Source: Bradyrhizobium sp. YR681
GTDB taxonomy: Bacteria > Pseudomonadota > Alphaproteobacteria > Rhizobiales > Xanthobacteraceae
NCBI RefSeq assembly: GCF_000282615.1
Contig: NZ_AKIY01000259.1
Coordinates: forward strand, 1 to 64,000
Direction of reading: 5' to 3'
DNA length: 64,000 nucleotides
The notes under the pieces were generated by a model, which saw only the letters and a program-made list of their open reading frames with translations, was not told the origin of the DNA and did not search any database. The translations under genes were made by a program, and so were the position numbers. Position 1 is the first letter of the stretch, and each line of letters begins with the position of its first letter. Below are positions 7,796 through 16,339 of the stretch, piece by piece.

Positions 7796-8644
7796 ATGGC
7801 GCTGGAGATCAAGATCCTGGACTACGGCGATATCGAGCTTGAATCGAGCTTTCTGGTCCTCGGCCGCGATTGCGGCCGCACCCGCCGCGTCCTCACGCTC
7901 GGCTTTTTGATCCTCGGCGGCAAATATCCGGTCGTGGTCGACACCGGTTATCGCTCCAACCAGATCATGGAGACGCTGGGTATGCGCGGGTTGCAGTACC
8001 ACGAGCACATGATCGAGAACCAGCTTGCGCGCCACGGCGTGCGCATGGGGGACGTCCGCTTCGTCTGCCACACCCACCTGCACATCGACCACGCCGGCAA
8101 GGACGATCTGTTCCCGATGAACACCACTGTGGTCGTCAACCGCAAGGAGCTCGAATATTCCGTGTCCGGCCTGATGCATCCGCAATACCCGGCGTCCGAC
8201 ATCAAGCATCTGATCGACCGCCTGCACACCAAGAGCGCGCTGCGTTTCCTCGACCTCGAGATCACCGGCCCGATCGAGCTGATGCCCGGGGTCTATTGCG
8301 ACGCCGCCAACGCCCATACCGAGGGCTCGATGAACGTCATCGTCGAGACCGCAGACGGCATCGCCACCATCTGCGGCGATGTCATCTACGACTTCAACGA
8401 CCAGATCGTGACGCCATTCAACGAGATCCACGACTGGGAGCCGCGCACCACCGGCAACCACGGCACCAGCAAGCGCGCGGAGAAGGCCTCGATCAAGAAG
8501 CTGCTGAGCAATTCGCGCTATCTGCTGCCGGTGCACGACCGTCCCGCCAAGATCGAAGGCGGCACGGTCGTGGGGCGGCTGCATGACCAGGTCCCCGGCC
8601 CCATCGTGCAGTCGCTGCCCGCACGCAACTGGTTTCCGGCCTGA
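7796..8644 (+). CDS. Metallo-beta-lactamase-fold hydrolase (N-acyl homoserine lactonase-like)
   Basis: A 282-residue MBL-fold hydrolase. The zinc-binding signature is CHTHLHIDHAG, with further ligands in NAHTEGSMN and CGDVIYDFND and a terminal His in LPVHDRP, the layout of AiiA/AttM-type lactonases. GGGAGG just before the ATG is a strong ribosome site after a 30-base gap. In this operon the likely job is opening a lactone or similar ester made from the catabolic substrate. Quorum quenching is possible but nothing nearby supports it. Confidence 0.88.
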   Translation: MALEIKILDYGDIELESSFLVLGRDCGRTRRVLTLGFLILGGKYPVVVDTGYRSNQIMETLGMRGLQYHEHMIENQLARHGVRMGDVRFVCHTHLHIDHAGKDDLFPMNTTVVVNRKELEYSVSGLMHPQYPASDIKHLIDRLHTKSALRFLDLEITGPIELMPGVYCDAANAHTEGSMNVIVETADGIATICGDVIYDFNDQIVTPFNEIHDWEPRTTGNHGTSKRAEKASIKKLLSNSRYLLPVHDRPAKIEGGTVVGRLHDQVPGPIVQSLPARNWFPA

Positions 8645-8666
8645 CGTGACCTGAGGATATCGACCG

Positions 8667-10244
8667 ATGACGCATGTCACCTTGCGCTCCGAATTCGAGA
8701 CCCTGATCGACCCCTATGCGCCGGTCGCGCAGGTGGGCACAGGGTTTGATTTCACGGAAGGACCGATCTGGCATCCGGTCGATCATTATCTCCTGTTCTC
8801 GGACATGCCTGGCGACGTGCGGCGGCGCTGGGACGCGCGGCGCGGCGTCGTCGAGGTCAAGCGCCCGTCGAACAAGTGCAACGGCATGACCTACGATGCC
8901 GAGCTCAATTTGATCGTCTGCGAGCACGCGACCTCGTCGCTGGTCCGCGAGCGGCCGGACGGACGGCGCGAGGTGCTGGCCTCCCACTTTGGCGAACAGG
9001 AGCTCAACAGCCCCAACGACGTCTGCGTGCACTCTTCCGGCGCGATCTATTTCTCGGATCCATGGTATGGCCGCATGCCGGTCTATGGCGTCGAGCGGCC
9101 GCGCCAGCTCGGCTTTCAGGGCGTCTATCGAATCGTGCCCAGCGGCGAACCCAAGCTGGTGGTCGACCGCAACCTGTTCGAACAGCCGAACGGGTTGTGC
9201 TTCTCGCCCGACGAAAAGCTGTTCTATGTCAACGACACCGTGCAGGCACTGATCCGCGTGTTCGACGTCAATGCCGACGGCACGTTGTCGAATGCGCGGG
9301 TGTTCGCAAGCGGCATCCGCTCCGAGCTCGAGCCGGGCCTGCCCGACGGCATGAAGTGCGACCAGCACGGCAATGTCTGGGTCACCGCGCCGGGCGGCGT
9401 GTGGGTCTATTCGCCCCGCGCCGAGCTGCTCGGGAAACTTCGCGTGCCCGAGATGGTCGCCAACCTCGCCTGGGGCGGGCCGGTTTTCCGCACGCTGTAC
9501 CTGACCTCGACGCATTCGGTCTACGCTATCCCGACCAAGGCCGGGCCGCGGCACGAGCCCTATATGAGCGGCAGGCGTAGCAGCGGCGGCGCCGCGAGCG
9601 CCGGCCCTGCGGCTGCGGCGCCGATCCTCGCGGACGGCGACATGCGGCTCGATCCAAACCGCTGCGCCATGATCATCCAGGACCTTCAGAACGACGTTAT
9701 CATGGACGGCGGCGCGTTTGCCGAGTCCGGCGCCCCCGGTCACGCGAAACAGCAGCATGTGGTCGAGAATGTCCGGCGCCTGGCGGAGTCCGCTCGCGCG
9801 CGGGGCGTCGCGATCATCCATGTCTGGTTCGTGGTCGAGCCCGGCGCCCCCGGCGTGACGCTGAATGCACCACTGTTCGAGGGCCTCGTCGACAGCAAGG
9901 CCATGGTGCGCGGCAGCTGGGGCGCCGCACCGGTCTCGGGCCTCGAGCCGCGGCCCGGCGATTTCGTGGTCGAGAAGATGCGGATGAGCGCCTGGGAAGG
10001 CACGCGACTCGAGACGATCCTCAAGGCCACCGGCCGCGACATGATCATCAACACCGGCGCCTGGACAAACATGTCGGTCGAGCACACTGCGCGCACCGGT
10101 GCCGACAAGGGCTATTTCATGATCGTGCCGGAAGACTGCTGCTCGACCATGAATGCCGACTGGCACTCCGCCTCGATCAACTTTGCCATGCAGAACGTTG
10201 CCGTCGTCACGCGGGCGGATGCCGTCATCAGAGCGCTGGGATGA
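8667..10244 (+). CDS. Fusion of SMP-30/gluconolactonase and isochorismatase-like hydrolase
   Basis: A 525-residue two-domain protein. Residues 1 to about 300 form an SMP-30/gluconolactonase six-bladed propeller with the metal ligands in FTEGPIW, LNSPNDVCV and LPDGMKCD. An Ala/Gly/Ser-rich linker near 303-325 leads to an isochorismatase-like domain (about 330-525). In that domain Asp339 (QDLQND) and Lys437 (VEKMRM) of the cysteine-hydrolase triad are kept, but the nucleophile position in TNMSVEHTAR is Ser470 instead of Cys. It may couple lactone opening to a second hydrolysis. I see no frameshift or second start at the linker. Confidence 0.88.
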   Translation: MTHVTLRSEFETLIDPYAPVAQVGTGFDFTEGPIWHPVDHYLLFSDMPGDVRRRWDARRGVVEVKRPSNKCNGMTYDAELNLIVCEHATSSLVRERPDGRREVLASHFGEQELNSPNDVCVHSSGAIYFSDPWYGRMPVYGVERPRQLGFQGVYRIVPSGEPKLVVDRNLFEQPNGLCFSPDEKLFYVNDTVQALIRVFDVNADGTLSNARVFASGIRSELEPGLPDGMKCDQHGNVWVTAPGGVWVYSPRAELLGKLRVPEMVANLAWGGPVFRTLYLTSTHSVYAIPTKAGPRHEPYMSGRRSSGGAASAGPAAAAPILADGDMRLDPNRCAMIIQDLQNDVIMDGGAFAESGAPGHAKQQHVVENVRRLAESARARGVAIIHVWFVVEPGAPGVTLNAPLFEGLVDSKAMVRGSWGAAPVSGLEPRPGDFVVEKMRMSAWEGTRLETILKATGRDMIINTGAWTNMSVEHTARTGADKGYFMIVPEDCCSTMNADWHSASINFAMQNVAVVTRADAVIRALG

Positions 10245-10247
10245 GCG

Positions 10248-10874
10248 GTGGCAAAGCTCCTGCACCTGTCCTGCTCGCCACGCGTCGACTCCGAGTCGAG
10301 TGCTGCCGCGCGCATCTTCCTCGACAAGTTTCATCAGGCGCGGCCGGATTGGGACGTCGACATCTCGGACATCTGGCGGGAGCGGATGCCGGAATTCGCA
10401 GGCCCCATCGTCGAGGCCAAATATGCACGCATGATGGCGCAGACTTTCAGCGAGCCGCAACGTCACAGCTTCGCCGAGGCCGAGCGGATGGCGCTGCGCT
10501 TGTCACTCGCCGATCGGGTGCTGATCTCGACGCCGATGTGGAACTTCGGTATCCCCTACAAGCTCAAGCAATGGTTCGACATCATCGTCCAGCCCGGGCT
10601 CACCTTTCGATTCGATCCGTCGCGGGGCTATCTCCCTCTGCTGAAGGACCGGCCGACGCTGGTCATCCTCGCCAGCGGCAGTGACTTCGCCACCGGAATG
10701 AACCGCGGCCGCGTCGACATGGCCACGCCTTACCTGCGAGAAATCCTGCGCTTTGTCGGAATCAGCAACGTCCGTTTCGTGCCGGTCGGGCCAACCGCCG
10801 GACCGCAGCAGCCGATCGAGGCTGCCCGCGAAAGGGCCTATCAACGCCTCGCTGCAATGGCCACGACTTTCTGA
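10248..10874 (+). CDS. FMN-dependent NAD(P)H oxidoreductase (azoreductase/AcpD-like)
   Basis: A 208-residue flavodoxin-fold reductase of the NADH-azoreductase/quinone reductase group. The FMN phosphate loop is the N-terminal SCSPRVDSESSA segment, and the flavin-binding stretch PMWNFGIPYKLKQWFD is clear. It begins with GTG three bases after the preceding stop and is the last gene of the rightward operon. Likely it reduces a quinone-type intermediate or supplies redox balance; the precise substrate is unknown. Confidence 0.9.
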   Translation: MAKLLHLSCSPRVDSESSAAARIFLDKFHQARPDWDVDISDIWRERMPEFAGPIVEAKYARMMAQTFSEPQRHSFAEAERMALRLSLADRVLISTPMWNFGIPYKLKQWFDIIVQPGLTFRFDPSRGYLPLLKDRPTLVILASGSDFATGMNRGRVDMATPYLREILRFVGISNVRFVPVGPTAGPQQPIEAARERAYQRLAAMATTF

Positions 10875-11007
10875 TGCCCGGCAACGCCGCCAATGCGAGC
10901 CGCCGTCTCGACGAAGTCGGTGAGGTCGGCGCTGACGTCGATCAGGCCGGGCAGCTCTTGCATGACCGCATCGTCATGGCCCGAGGATCCGCTCGATAGC
11001 CACGACA

Positions 11008-12024
11008 TCAGCGCGGCGGGATCAGCGCACGCAGGATGTCCGGCTTCCAGGATTGACGCGCGCTGTCGAAGGCCGCGAAATCATGATCGAACTGCCAATA
11101 GGCCCACGACCAGCCAAGCCTGTCGGCGCTTCGTGCCACGAACGACAGATATCTCGCACGACTATCGGATGGCGCGCGCTCGTAGACCCCGAACTCGCCG
11201 AGATAGATGGGGCGCTGCGCTTTCTCCGACCAGAGACTCATCTTCCTGAAGTCGGCGGCTGCCCTCGCCTCGTCATCCGGACTGCCCCAATCCAGCGGGC
11301 CGATCCGTGAAAACGTGCGGGACCACGGCGCGCCCTGATGCGTGAATCGTATCGGCGCGTAGTAATGGAACGTGACGATAATGCTCCTGTCGTCGGCCGG
11401 CAAAACCAAGGCGTCGACAGGGATGTCATCCGAGTTGAGTACCGCGGCAATGACCGGCCGTTCGGGGTTGGTGCGGCGGATGATGCCCAGGCACGCGTCG
11501 AGGAGCGCATTCCAGTCGGCGAGCGTCATTTGCCCACCGGGCTCATTCAAGACCTCGAACACCAGCGCGGGGTATCTGCCGGCATAGCGCTCGGCGATCT
11601 GCCGCCAGAAGGCCTTGAGCTTGTCGGCGCATCCGGACACGTCGCTCTGGCAAACGTGAGTATCATGCTCGTCCAGGACGGGGATGAGGTTGCGCGCGAG
11701 AACTTCCTCGATGACGGCATCAAGTTGCCTCAGGACGGTCTCGTCCAGCACGTTCCCGGCCCCCATGAACTTGAAGCCGAAGAAATTGATCCTGACGTGT
11801 GAAAAACCGGCTCTCTTGATCGTCGTCAGATTGTCCAGGCGAAAGGGTGCGTTCTGGCCGCCTTCCCAGATGCCGTCATAACCGAGAATGTTGATGCCGC
11901 GCCCCAATTTCGGCAGTTCACGGGAAGCGGCCTGCCCGGCGCCAAGGGCGCCAAGCAATACAAAGAAAAGTGCCCTTGCCGCAAGGTTGAGGCTTCTCGG
12001 CCAGCGGGCACAGATGGCGGTCAT
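11008..12024 (-). CDS. Secreted glycoside hydrolase family 5 (cellulase-like)
   Basis: A 338-residue protein starting MTAICARWPRS, with an N-terminal signal peptide (hydrophobic core ALFFVLLGALGAG, cleavage near QAAS). It is followed by a GH5-type TIM barrel. The acid/base is Glu161 in FEVLNEPGG and the nucleophile Glu277 in YLGEFGV. This start is chosen because GGAAG lies just upstream and a longer frame would overlap the previous gene. Placed in a polysaccharide locus thirteen bases after the ligase gene, it probably trims or releases the polymer in the periplasm. Confidence 0.88.
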   Translation of the reverse strand: MTAICARWPRSLNLAARALFFVLLGALGAGQAASRELPKLGRGINILGYDGIWEGGQNAPFRLDNLTTIKRAGFSHVRINFFGFKFMGAGNVLDETVLRQLDAVIEEVLARNLIPVLDEHDTHVCQSDVSGCADKLKAFWRQIAERYAGRYPALVFEVLNEPGGQMTLADWNALLDACLGIIRRTNPERPVIAAVLNSDDIPVDALVLPADDRSIIVTFHYYAPIRFTHQGAPWSRTFSRIGPLDWGSPDDEARAAADFRKMSLWSEKAQRPIYLGEFGVYERAPSDSRARYLSFVARSADRLGWSWAYWQFDHDFAAFDSARQSWKPDILRALIPPR

Positions 12025-12037
12025 CTTGCTTCCATTC

Positions 12038-13330
12038 TCAGAACGAGCGATCGGCCTGCCGCACCGGCCGGCATGTCGCAAGGAAAAACGCCACCAGCAG
12101 CACCGACGTGAACATCGTCGAGCGGAGAAACGTCGTCTCCGTAAAATTGGTCTGAAAACTCAGCACGACAAACCCGATGATGAGGGCGCAATGCGATCGT
12201 TCGATCGCGCGGGCAGAAATCAGACGGAGAACCTTGTTCGAAAACAGAAAGACGCTTCCGGCAAACAGCACGTACCCCAAAAATCCCGTTTCCATAAGGA
12301 TCGCGATATAGCCACTGTGATAATTGTCGAGCACCCAGCCGTGGTTCTGTTCGAAATAGTCATAGACCGACGGGATGGTCCAAAAGCCGTTGATCCCGAA
12401 GCCCAGCAACGGTGCATCATCGAAATGGCTGATTGCGTAGTGCCAGATGAAGGTCCGCTCCGTCAGATCGATGGTCGCGTCGCCGACATGGATGGCGTCA
12501 TATCCCGTCGCATAGAAGTAAAAGATCAACCCGCCGGCCAGCAAGCACATGACGAACGGGAGGATCGCGTAGAGCCTCATGCAGATGACCGACCACATCG
12601 CGGTTACCAGCAGCGCGCAGGCGGCCAGAGCAACAGCACCCGCGCCGCGCGATTCCGACGCGAGGACACAGGTTGACGCGAGCAGAAATGTCACGAGGAA
12701 AACCGTCCACCCCTGTCCCCTCATCTTCAGATAGCAGGCGAAGAACATCAGGTAGGCGCCGACGAAACCCAGCGTCTGCTTCGATTCATAGACGCCTTGC
12801 CATTGACCATTGTGCATCCAGCTATGGTCGATCCCGATATCGGGCACGGCGAGCGCGCAGAAGGCCGATGCGGCGACCAGGATGAAAAGCCCGAAGGCCG
12901 TAGCCCCGACGACCTCGTCCAGGTCGATCCGTGTCATCAGGCAAAATGCGCCGAAGGTCGTCATCGCCAGCGCCGCGCTCTTCATGATCGCCGCGGCACT
13001 CAGGCTGGTCCAAAACACGGAGATGACGGCGAAAGCGTAGAATGCGACCAGCGTGATCAAATCGGGGTTGAACTGCAAACGCAGACGCGGGCGCACGAAT
13101 GCGCTTGCGTAGATGAGGACACCCCACATCAGGATCGCCACGGCCTGTTGCAGATAGGTCAGCTCCGCCGGCAGCAATGCGGTGTTGAAGGTGCCCATCG
13201 ACGCAACGACGTTGATGGTGATCGAGCAGCCGATGGCGACCCTGGCAATCTTCTCGACGCCGCCGCTCCGCGTCTTCCAGATCGCGCTCCCGGGTCCCCC
13301 GGAGTCCACCTCGGTCTCTAGGCTGGCCAT
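12038..13330 (-). CDS. O-antigen ligase/polymerase-like membrane protein (WzyC family)
   Basis: A 430-residue polytopic inner-membrane protein with about ten to twelve hydrophobic segments and a large periplasmic loop (about 290-345) containing ERTFIWHYAISHF and a GFGINGFW motif, as in Wzy_C/WaaL proteins. Such proteins polymerise or ligate lipid-linked oligosaccharides. AAGGAAGG precedes the ATG by seven bases. The upstream region contains a CtrA-type box shared with the divergent acetyltransferase-like gene. Confidence 0.88.
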   Translation of the reverse strand: MASLETEVDSGGPGSAIWKTRSGGVEKIARVAIGCSITINVVASMGTFNTALLPAELTYLQQAVAILMWGVLIYASAFVRPRLRLQFNPDLITLVAFYAFAVISVFWTSLSAAAIMKSAALAMTTFGAFCLMTRIDLDEVVGATAFGLFILVAASAFCALAVPDIGIDHSWMHNGQWQGVYESKQTLGFVGAYLMFFACYLKMRGQGWTVFLVTFLLASTCVLASESRGAGAVALAACALLVTAMWSVICMRLYAILPFVMCLLAGGLIFYFYATGYDAIHVGDATIDLTERTFIWHYAISHFDDAPLLGFGINGFWTIPSVYDYFEQNHGWVLDNYHSGYIAILMETGFLGYVLFAGSVFLFSNKVLRLISARAIERSHCALIIGFVVLSFQTNFTETTFLRSTMFTSVLLVAFFLATCRPVRQADRSF

Positions 13331-13402
13331 GAATTGACCTTCCTTAAACGCGGTTAATTATTTGCTAGCGCGGGTGGGCTCCCCGCACGCGGCTGCGAGG
13401 TA

Positions 13403-13418
13403 TTAAGGGTTCGTTAAC
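13403..13418. promoter_or_regulatory. Putative CtrA-binding site (TTAA-N7-TTAAC)
   Basis: TTAA at 13403-13406 and TTAAC at 13414-13418 are separated by exactly seven bases, matching the established CtrA consensus of alphaproteobacteria. It lies in the 212-base region between two divergent polysaccharide genes, 73 bases from one start and 125 from the other. Confidence 0.5.
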
Positions 13419-13542
13419 GATACGAAGCCGGTTCCATATATTAATGCAAATCCGACGCAGTCGGTATCTCGTTCCTCACTCCCCTGCTATAAAACGCCGG
13501 CTCGATTGATATTCCCGAGTGATGTGATTTCCCTGGTTCTGC

Positions 13543-14679
13543 ATGAACACGTCCAGCAATAATTTCGATGTTGCCGCCGAGCAGGCATTCGATTTCATGT
13601 CTCCGGAATATGCAGAGCTGTTCGACGGCTCGGCCGCCACCGCGTTCCAGCATCCGCTCTGGCTGCACAGCCTCTACACCAGGCTGGCCTCTCATGCCGG
13701 CGCAAGCCCTCTGATTGTCGTGGTCCGCCGCCGCGCGACGGGCGCCCTGGCGATGGTGCTGCCCTTGCTCCGGATCCGACGCGGTCCGATACGGACCGTC
13801 GAATTCGCCGACCTCCGTGTCTCCGACTATCTTGCGCCGGTCTGCAGCCCGGACGTGTTTGCCGAGCTGCTCGGAGACGCGGATGCATGTGCCGAAATTC
13901 GCGATCTCGTCCGTCCCTTCGATCTGCTCCGGATGACCAAGCTGCCGGACGGACGGCTTCCGATCGAAAATCTCCTGGCAGCGCCCCGCCGGGCGGCGAT
14001 GGAGACCAATGCCTATGCGACAGTGCTCGTCGCGCCGTTCGAGCAATGGCGGGCCAGTGCGCTGGATCGCTCCTACCAGAAGGAGCTCGCAAAGAAATAT
14101 CGCCAGCTCCAGAAGAAGGGCGCGCTGGGTTTCTCATGCTGCGATGATCGAGCCTCCGTCTTCGATGCGCTGGAGGTGATGAGGAAATTCCGCGGTCCGC
14201 GCTTTCAGTCGCAGGGCGACGGAGACCTGCTCCAGCGCCCCGAATATTTCGACTTCTATTCCGACGTCGCGGTGCGCGGCCTCGGCTCCTTTGTGCGGCT
14301 CTATGCCATGAAGATGGATGGCCAGGTGATCGCCGCCGTGCTCGGATTGCACCATCGCGACAGTTTCCTCGTCATCATGAGTGCCTTCGATATCGACGGC
14401 TACAAGAGCCAGTCCCTGGGCGCGCTGATGTTCGAACACGTGGCAAGGGATTGCATCGAGCGCGGCGATCAGATGCTCGATTTCACCATCGGCGACGAGC
14501 CGTACAAGAAATTGTTCGGCGGACAGCCTTCGCCGATGTGGGCAGTCACGCAGGCCGGCAGCACCGCCGGCGCCATATCGCTGTTCGCCCTGAAGCAGGC
14601 GCCCTGGCTCAAACTGGCGGCCAAGCGAGTGTCGGAGTTTCGGCTCTCGCCAACCCGCACCTCCACGCCCACGCGCTGA
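13543..14679 (+). CDS. GNAT/FemAB-fold acyltransferase (CelD/BcsL-like)
   Basis: A 378-residue protein with an N-terminal region of the CelD/BcsL type and a C-terminal GNAT_acetyltr_6 domain (about 170-340). Diagnostic stretches are FQHPLWLHSLYTR and, near the end, FTIGDEPYKKLFG. Relatives occur in cellulose and exopolysaccharide clusters, where they are thought to add acyl or amino-acid groups. It is transcribed divergently from the ligase gene and faces the FAD oxidoreductase gene, whose stop is twelve bases away. Confidence 0.85.
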   Translation: MNTSSNNFDVAAEQAFDFMSPEYAELFDGSAATAFQHPLWLHSLYTRLASHAGASPLIVVVRRRATGALAMVLPLLRIRRGPIRTVEFADLRVSDYLAPVCSPDVFAELLGDADACAEIRDLVRPFDLLRMTKLPDGRLPIENLLAAPRRAAMETNAYATVLVAPFEQWRASALDRSYQKELAKKYRQLQKKGALGFSCCDDRASVFDALEVMRKFRGPRFQSQGDGDLLQRPEYFDFYSDVAVRGLGSFVRLYAMKMDGQVIAAVLGLHHRDSFLVIMSAFDIDGYKSQSLGALMFEHVARDCIERGDQMLDFTIGDEPYKKLFGGQPSPMWAVTQAGSTAGAISLFALKQAPWLKLAAKRVSEFRLSPTRTSTPTR

Positions 14680-14691
14680 GCGGCACTACCT

Positions 14692-15903
14692 TCAGGCGCG
14701 CAGGGCGCTTCGGACCTGCGCAAGCCAACCCGGCCGCATCTGATCGACACGATGGGTGAGACTGCGCCGCAGGAAATGCAGCCGTCGCCGCACATCCCAG
14801 CCGATATCGTTGCGGGACGTCAACGCCTGACGGAACCGCGCCATCTTCAGCGACTGCTGGTCTGCCGCGATCTTGTCGGGGTCGGAGTAGAACTGCGATA
14901 TCTTCTCCGTGCCCATGCCCGCGGTTGCGAGCCAGCGCGGCGCATGTTCGGCGCAGAGACGCTCGACGTCCACCAGCAGACGGGCAACACCGGTTCCTGC
15001 GGCAGGACAGTTGGTCTGGAACGCATCGCCGATGAGGACTACGCCAGGCCGGAGGTGCCCTTCGACAACGGACAGGTCCATCACCCAATTCTGCACCCGG
15101 TCCGTCACGCGGAAATCGCCGAGGAAGGGCCGCAATCCCGGCAACAATCGCAGCAGCGTCGCCTCCGTGTCGCGGCGCAGCTCCCGCATGACCGGATCGG
15201 TCGGATCACGAAACATGAAGAGATTTGCCCGCATGCCGGCGCGCACGGGGAACAGGCTGAGATAGTCGACACCATCCGCCGTCCGCTCGCCATAGCAGGT
15301 CAGTGCCTCGAAATCGAACGGCGCGCCATCCCGGCGGGCGATCGTGAATCCGAACGATACCGAATGGCGCTCGGCCAGCACGTGCCGCTTGATGCCGAGC
15401 TTGTAGCCGAGCGCTCCCGCCATGCCCGTCGCCAGCACGACGAGCCGCGCCTCCAGGCGTCGTCCCGACGCAAGCGCAAGATGCTGGATATCGTCGCTAC
15501 AGTCGATGGCGGTGACTTCGTCGACGATCAGGCTGGACGGGTCGGGCAACTGGCGGCGTGCCATCGCCACGAGATCGGCATAGGGAAGCCCGTAAGCCTG
15601 GCCGACGCTGACATCGACCACCCTGCCTTCCCTGACATTAAGCACGCGGTCGTATCGACAGGCAGCGCTCGCAAGACCATCGATGAAGCCGAGCTTGCGG
15701 AACATCTCGAGCTGCCGGCCGCCGATCTTCTCGACCCGAAATTCCTCCGGATGAACCGCACGCTTGTCCACCAGTGCGACACGATGCCCTGCCCGCGCAA
15801 GGACCGAAGCCGCAAGCGAGCCCGCCAGGCCGCCGCCGACGATCGCGATATCAGCCACAATCGTCGTGGCGATCGGCTCGGTCACGGTGCTGTCCGCCGT
15901 CAT
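14692..15903 (-). CDS. FAD-dependent oxidoreductase (NAD(P)/FAD monooxygenase fold)
   Basis: A 403-residue flavoprotein with an N-terminal Rossmann dinucleotide motif IAIVGGGLAGSLAASVLARAG, an FAD-binding GD motif in VVLIGDAFQTNCPAAG near 295, and the fold of geranylgeranyl-reductase-like/FAD_binding_3 enzymes. There is no membrane segment. Its place inside the polysaccharide locus suggests modification of a sugar, lipid carrier or small cofactor, but the reaction cannot be read from the sequence. GGGAG lies about eight bases before the ATG. Confidence 0.82.
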   Translation of the reverse strand: MTADSTVTEPIATTIVADIAIVGGGLAGSLAASVLARAGHRVALVDKRAVHPEEFRVEKIGGRQLEMFRKLGFIDGLASAACRYDRVLNVREGRVVDVSVGQAYGLPYADLVAMARRQLPDPSSLIVDEVTAIDCSDDIQHLALASGRRLEARLVVLATGMAGALGYKLGIKRHVLAERHSVSFGFTIARRDGAPFDFEALTCYGERTADGVDYLSLFPVRAGMRANLFMFRDPTDPVMRELRRDTEATLLRLLPGLRPFLGDFRVTDRVQNWVMDLSVVEGHLRPGVVLIGDAFQTNCPAAGTGVARLLVDVERLCAEHAPRWLATAGMGTEKISQFYSDPDKIAADQQSLKMARFRQALTSRNDIGWDVRRRLHFLRRSLTHRVDQMRPGWLAQVRSALRA

Positions 15904-16339
15904 GGTTCAGGCTCCCACGGTTAACGGTGGTTCCTTGTGCAATTTTCCCGCCTGATGTCGCATCCCGGTGCCGAATGCGATCATTTCCGGCGATCGAGGT
16001 TAATGAATCCGGGATCCAATCCGGCGAGGAGACGACCGGCATGTGTCTTGCCCGGAGTTGCCCGACAAAGACCGGATCTTGGCAGCGTTACGGTCGAATG
16101 CATGGTCGCCTCTCACCGGAGCGGCATCACCTCGCGGTTCGACAAAGTCGGCTCTTGCTCGATCCGGGACAATTCGGACGAAGGTGTTTCACCATGACGC
16201 AGCGAGCATATCGTCAAGCGGAGCCGCGACCGACAGGCGCACGGAGGCACTCCATTAACACTCGTGGTTTTCCGGCATGCTAGGTTGTCCCCGATATCGG
16301 AACGTATCCCTTCAGGGGAGAGTTGCCCCTTAGACTTCC
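15904..16339. other. 436-base divergent intergenic region, no gene seen
   Basis: Separates the leftward FAD oxidoreductase gene from the rightward flippase gene. Short open frames here show no convincing start or composition. Visible elements are a GTTAAC-centred dyad at 15915-15930, further isolated TTAA and TTAAC motifs (near 16001 and 16255) and a GGGGAG run near 16316, too far from ATG 16340 to be its ribosome site. It probably holds both promoters. Confidence 0.6.
15915..15930. promoter_or_regulatory. Dyad CCAC-g-GTTAAC-g-GTGG before the FAD oxidoreductase gene
   Basis: The sixteen bases CCACGGTTAACGGTGG form an inverted repeat around GTTAAC with one mismatched pair. The left edge overlaps the ribosome site of the leftward gene. 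A bound protein would block transcription or translation start. The identity of the binder is unknown. Confidence 0.35.

Noticed and set aside
7796-8644. Dedicated quorum-quenching lactonase
   Set aside because: The fold fits, but there is no LuxI/LuxR gene nearby and the gene lies in a catabolic operon.
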